A stretch of DNA of 64,000 nt from Fragum whitleyi (Eukaryota > Mollusca > Bivalvia > Cardiida > Cardiidae), in NCBI GenBank assembly GCA_948146395.1, contig OX411552.1, positions 7,019,686-7,083,685 on the forward strand, written 5' to 3'. Shown here piece after piece: positions 62,587 through 64,000 of the stretch; the stretch's first letter is position 1, and every line of letters starts with the position of its first letter. The notes below the pieces were generated by a model. The model was not told the origin of the DNA. It worked only from the letters and a program-made list of their open reading frames with translations, and did no database searches. Position numbers and translations under genes: made by a program.

Positions 62587-62970
62587 GACGTATGAAATAA
62601 TTATTTTTTGCCTAAGGTACCAGTTCATCTCGAGCGCGCACGTGAGTGTGTCCAGCAACATCAAACAGCAAGAAAACTGATCTGCAGGATGGAACTCAAG
62701 GCAAAACACACATCATATAGATAAGCCTGCGCATCTGCAGTAGTAGGAGATCAGTGAAAATTGATCATTGCCCGTCTTGATAATGTTTGCGAAGTTGCCA
62801 GTTTAGTGGCATGAAGGTGACAGCCTAGTGGCTTTAAGTTGGCAGACTAGCAGGAATGTGTGGTAGTAATATGTACTGTTTTTAAATCAAAATTGACCTG
62901 TGACATATGTGATTTCATGTCACATCAAAAACCGGCATCGATCATATTCGTCACAAAACATCATTTTCGA

Positions 62971-63032
62971 GTCATATATGTAACACATGTTACATATGTG
63001 ATCATATATGTAACAGGTGTTACATATATGAT
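62971..63032. repeat. Paired TGTAACA palindromes
   Basis: Two adjacent near-perfect palindromes: 62973-63000 (core TGTAACACATGTTACA) and 63003-63030 (core TGTAACAGGTGTTACA). Related strings lie at 62192-62214 and 62277-62291. They may be cruciform-prone DNA, a clustered dimeric-factor site, or debris of an inverted-repeat element. Confidence 0.6.
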
Positions 63033-63123
63033 TTGTTACAAATATGATTCAACAGACCACTCTCACCACTGTCCTGCATAACTTCTTTGGTTTAAATACG
63101 ATGTATGACACCTGTGTCAGGGA

Positions 63124-63250
63124 AGATCTTCTTTGGCTCAGTGGTTAGCGCATTGGACTTGTAAACCAATTATTTGAATATTGTTGTCCGCGTGGGTTTT
63201 ACACCGACTCACGTCGGATATTTTCGAGCTATGCTTTGGTTGAGGACAAT
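63124..63250 (+). mobile_element. tRNA-Thr-like SINE, family S3
   Basis: CTTCTTTGGCTCAGTGGTTA (A-box), GCGCATTGGACTTGTAAACC (anticodon-like TGT), CGCGTGGGTTTTACACC (mutated B-box), then GAGCTATGCTTTGGTTGAGG. The anticodon stem ATTGG/CCAAT pairs, so the source was probably a threonine tRNA. Confidence 0.7.
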
Positions 63251-63331
63251 TCAAACAGATGGGCTCCTCGAGCAGTAGAATACCAAGTGCCTGGTGAATT
63301 ATCAAAAAACCCTTCTTCTCTGAAGATCATT

Positions 63332-63930
63332 TTAGCATGTTATAAATTGAAATCAAAACGCAGTAAGCCACTGCGTTTTGTTTTCAAATCATAACATGTT
63401 AAATTTTAACCTTACGTTGACTTTATTTTTCGCAACGTCATCCTCAGTTATGTTTGTGACGTCATATAAACCCACGTGCGAAATGACGCGCTTTCATGGC
63501 TGCGCCCGTATTATTCCCGAGGTCTATTCCGTAGAATCGCCGAGAGTTCCCGATTGCTCGGGTGTATGTAAGGCGGATGGGTATGTAACGAAATTGTACA
63601 TTTTGTTAGGCGGAAACAGTGTAAGAAAAACTAGCGAACCGGCGTTATTTTTAGATTGATATTTTTACAGTAAATAACGACTGAAAAATCTTAATTTTTG
63701 AGATTTTTTGCCGTTATTTAAGAATCTAAATTTATTTATATAAGGATACGATGGTTTCACGTCAGTGACTTCAAACGAGTAGCGTTGGCGACGTCGAACG
63801 TTTTCACTCAAAGTTTCGAGGGCTAACGCCTTTTTAACTGACGTCATCAAGTTTTTCCAAGGTTTTCCCGTAATTTTTGAAAATAGTCCGTCTATGTACA
63901 TCCGAGGTTGATCGTGAGATTAACCGAGTG
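63332..63930 (+). repeat. R10 composite repeat, most complete copy
   Basis: Hairpin CAAAACGCAGT/ACTGCGTTTTG with GCC loop (about 63354-63380), a TGACGTCA (63457-63464), CACGTGCGAAATGACGCGCT, CCCGAGGTC and CCGTAGAATCGCCG. It then has TTTTGTTAGGCGGAAACAGT (matching 7915-7935) and finally the 63660-63925 block matching 10546-10815. Pieces found separately elsewhere are therefore collinear here, suggesting one ~600-bp ancestral element. Non-coding. Confidence 0.7.
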
Positions 63931-64000
63931 GTGATCCTAATGAAAGGAGGGGGTATGGTGCGGGGACACCACTAGTTGAGTAGCAATTTTAGAAAATGAA

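Noticed and set aside
62350..62709. 119-codon Ser/Leu-rich frame
   Set aside because: Generated by the (GA)n/(GACA)n microsatellite.

Overview
The window looks like AT-rich nuclear DNA from an invertebrate animal. A bivalve or other mollusc is most likely. This rests on spliced gene structure, an intron of about 27 kb, long (TA)n and (GA)n microsatellites, tRNA-derived SINEs, and dispersed repeats that end in GGACGGACGG-type runs followed by a 'ggtgagct' or 'gggagcataatg' terminus, which I associate with bivalve genomes. The species call is inference. There are no operons, prokaryotic genes or CRISPR arrays.

Only one gene is recognisable: the 3' end of a rhodopsin-family peptide GPCR of the thyrotropin-releasing-hormone receptor (TRHR) type on the + strand. 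Exon 15722-15944 encodes TM6, the third extracellular loop, TM7 with its NPxxY-type motif and helix 8. A phase-1 donor is followed by an intron of about 26.7 kb. Exon 42667-42797 then supplies a 43-residue cytoplasmic tail and the stop, with an AATAAA 55 nt downstream. The TM1-TM5 exon(s) are not visible and presumably lie more than 15.7 kb upstream, outside the window.

Almost everything else is repeat. Region by region: 0-7 kb has dispersed repeats, a 152-bp tandem duplication and two tandem TTAA-flanked inverted-repeat elements. 7-15 kb has SINEs, a 130-bp tandem array and TA-flanked MITEs, here called family R1. 20-39 kb, entirely inside the receptor intron, has a pogo/Tc1-like element sitting inside a (TA)n tract and a recent complex rearrangement. 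That rearrangement is a 1.05-kb module M1 repeated three times with a compound insert (M2+M3) between copies, giving about 4.0-kb tandem units, while M2 and M3 are inverted copies of sequence at 20.5-21.9 kb and 37.1-38.6 kb. 35-42 kb holds nested repeats (R4, R5, R7). 43.1-47.6 kb is a 4.5-kb DNA element with terminal inverted repeats of about 160 bp, a 5-bp target duplication and mirrored subterminal motifs, inserted into an R1 MITE. 48-64 kb has tRNA-derived SINEs, further R1/R4/R10 copies, microsatellites and long stretches with nothing recognisable.

The observations most worth following are the receptor with its possible alternative C-terminal tails, the inverted/tandem rearrangement with its circle-like junction and templated fillers, and the apparently undescribed 4.5-kb transposon. 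Repeat family names (R1, R4, R5, R6, R7, R10, M1-M3) are local labels made up for this window.
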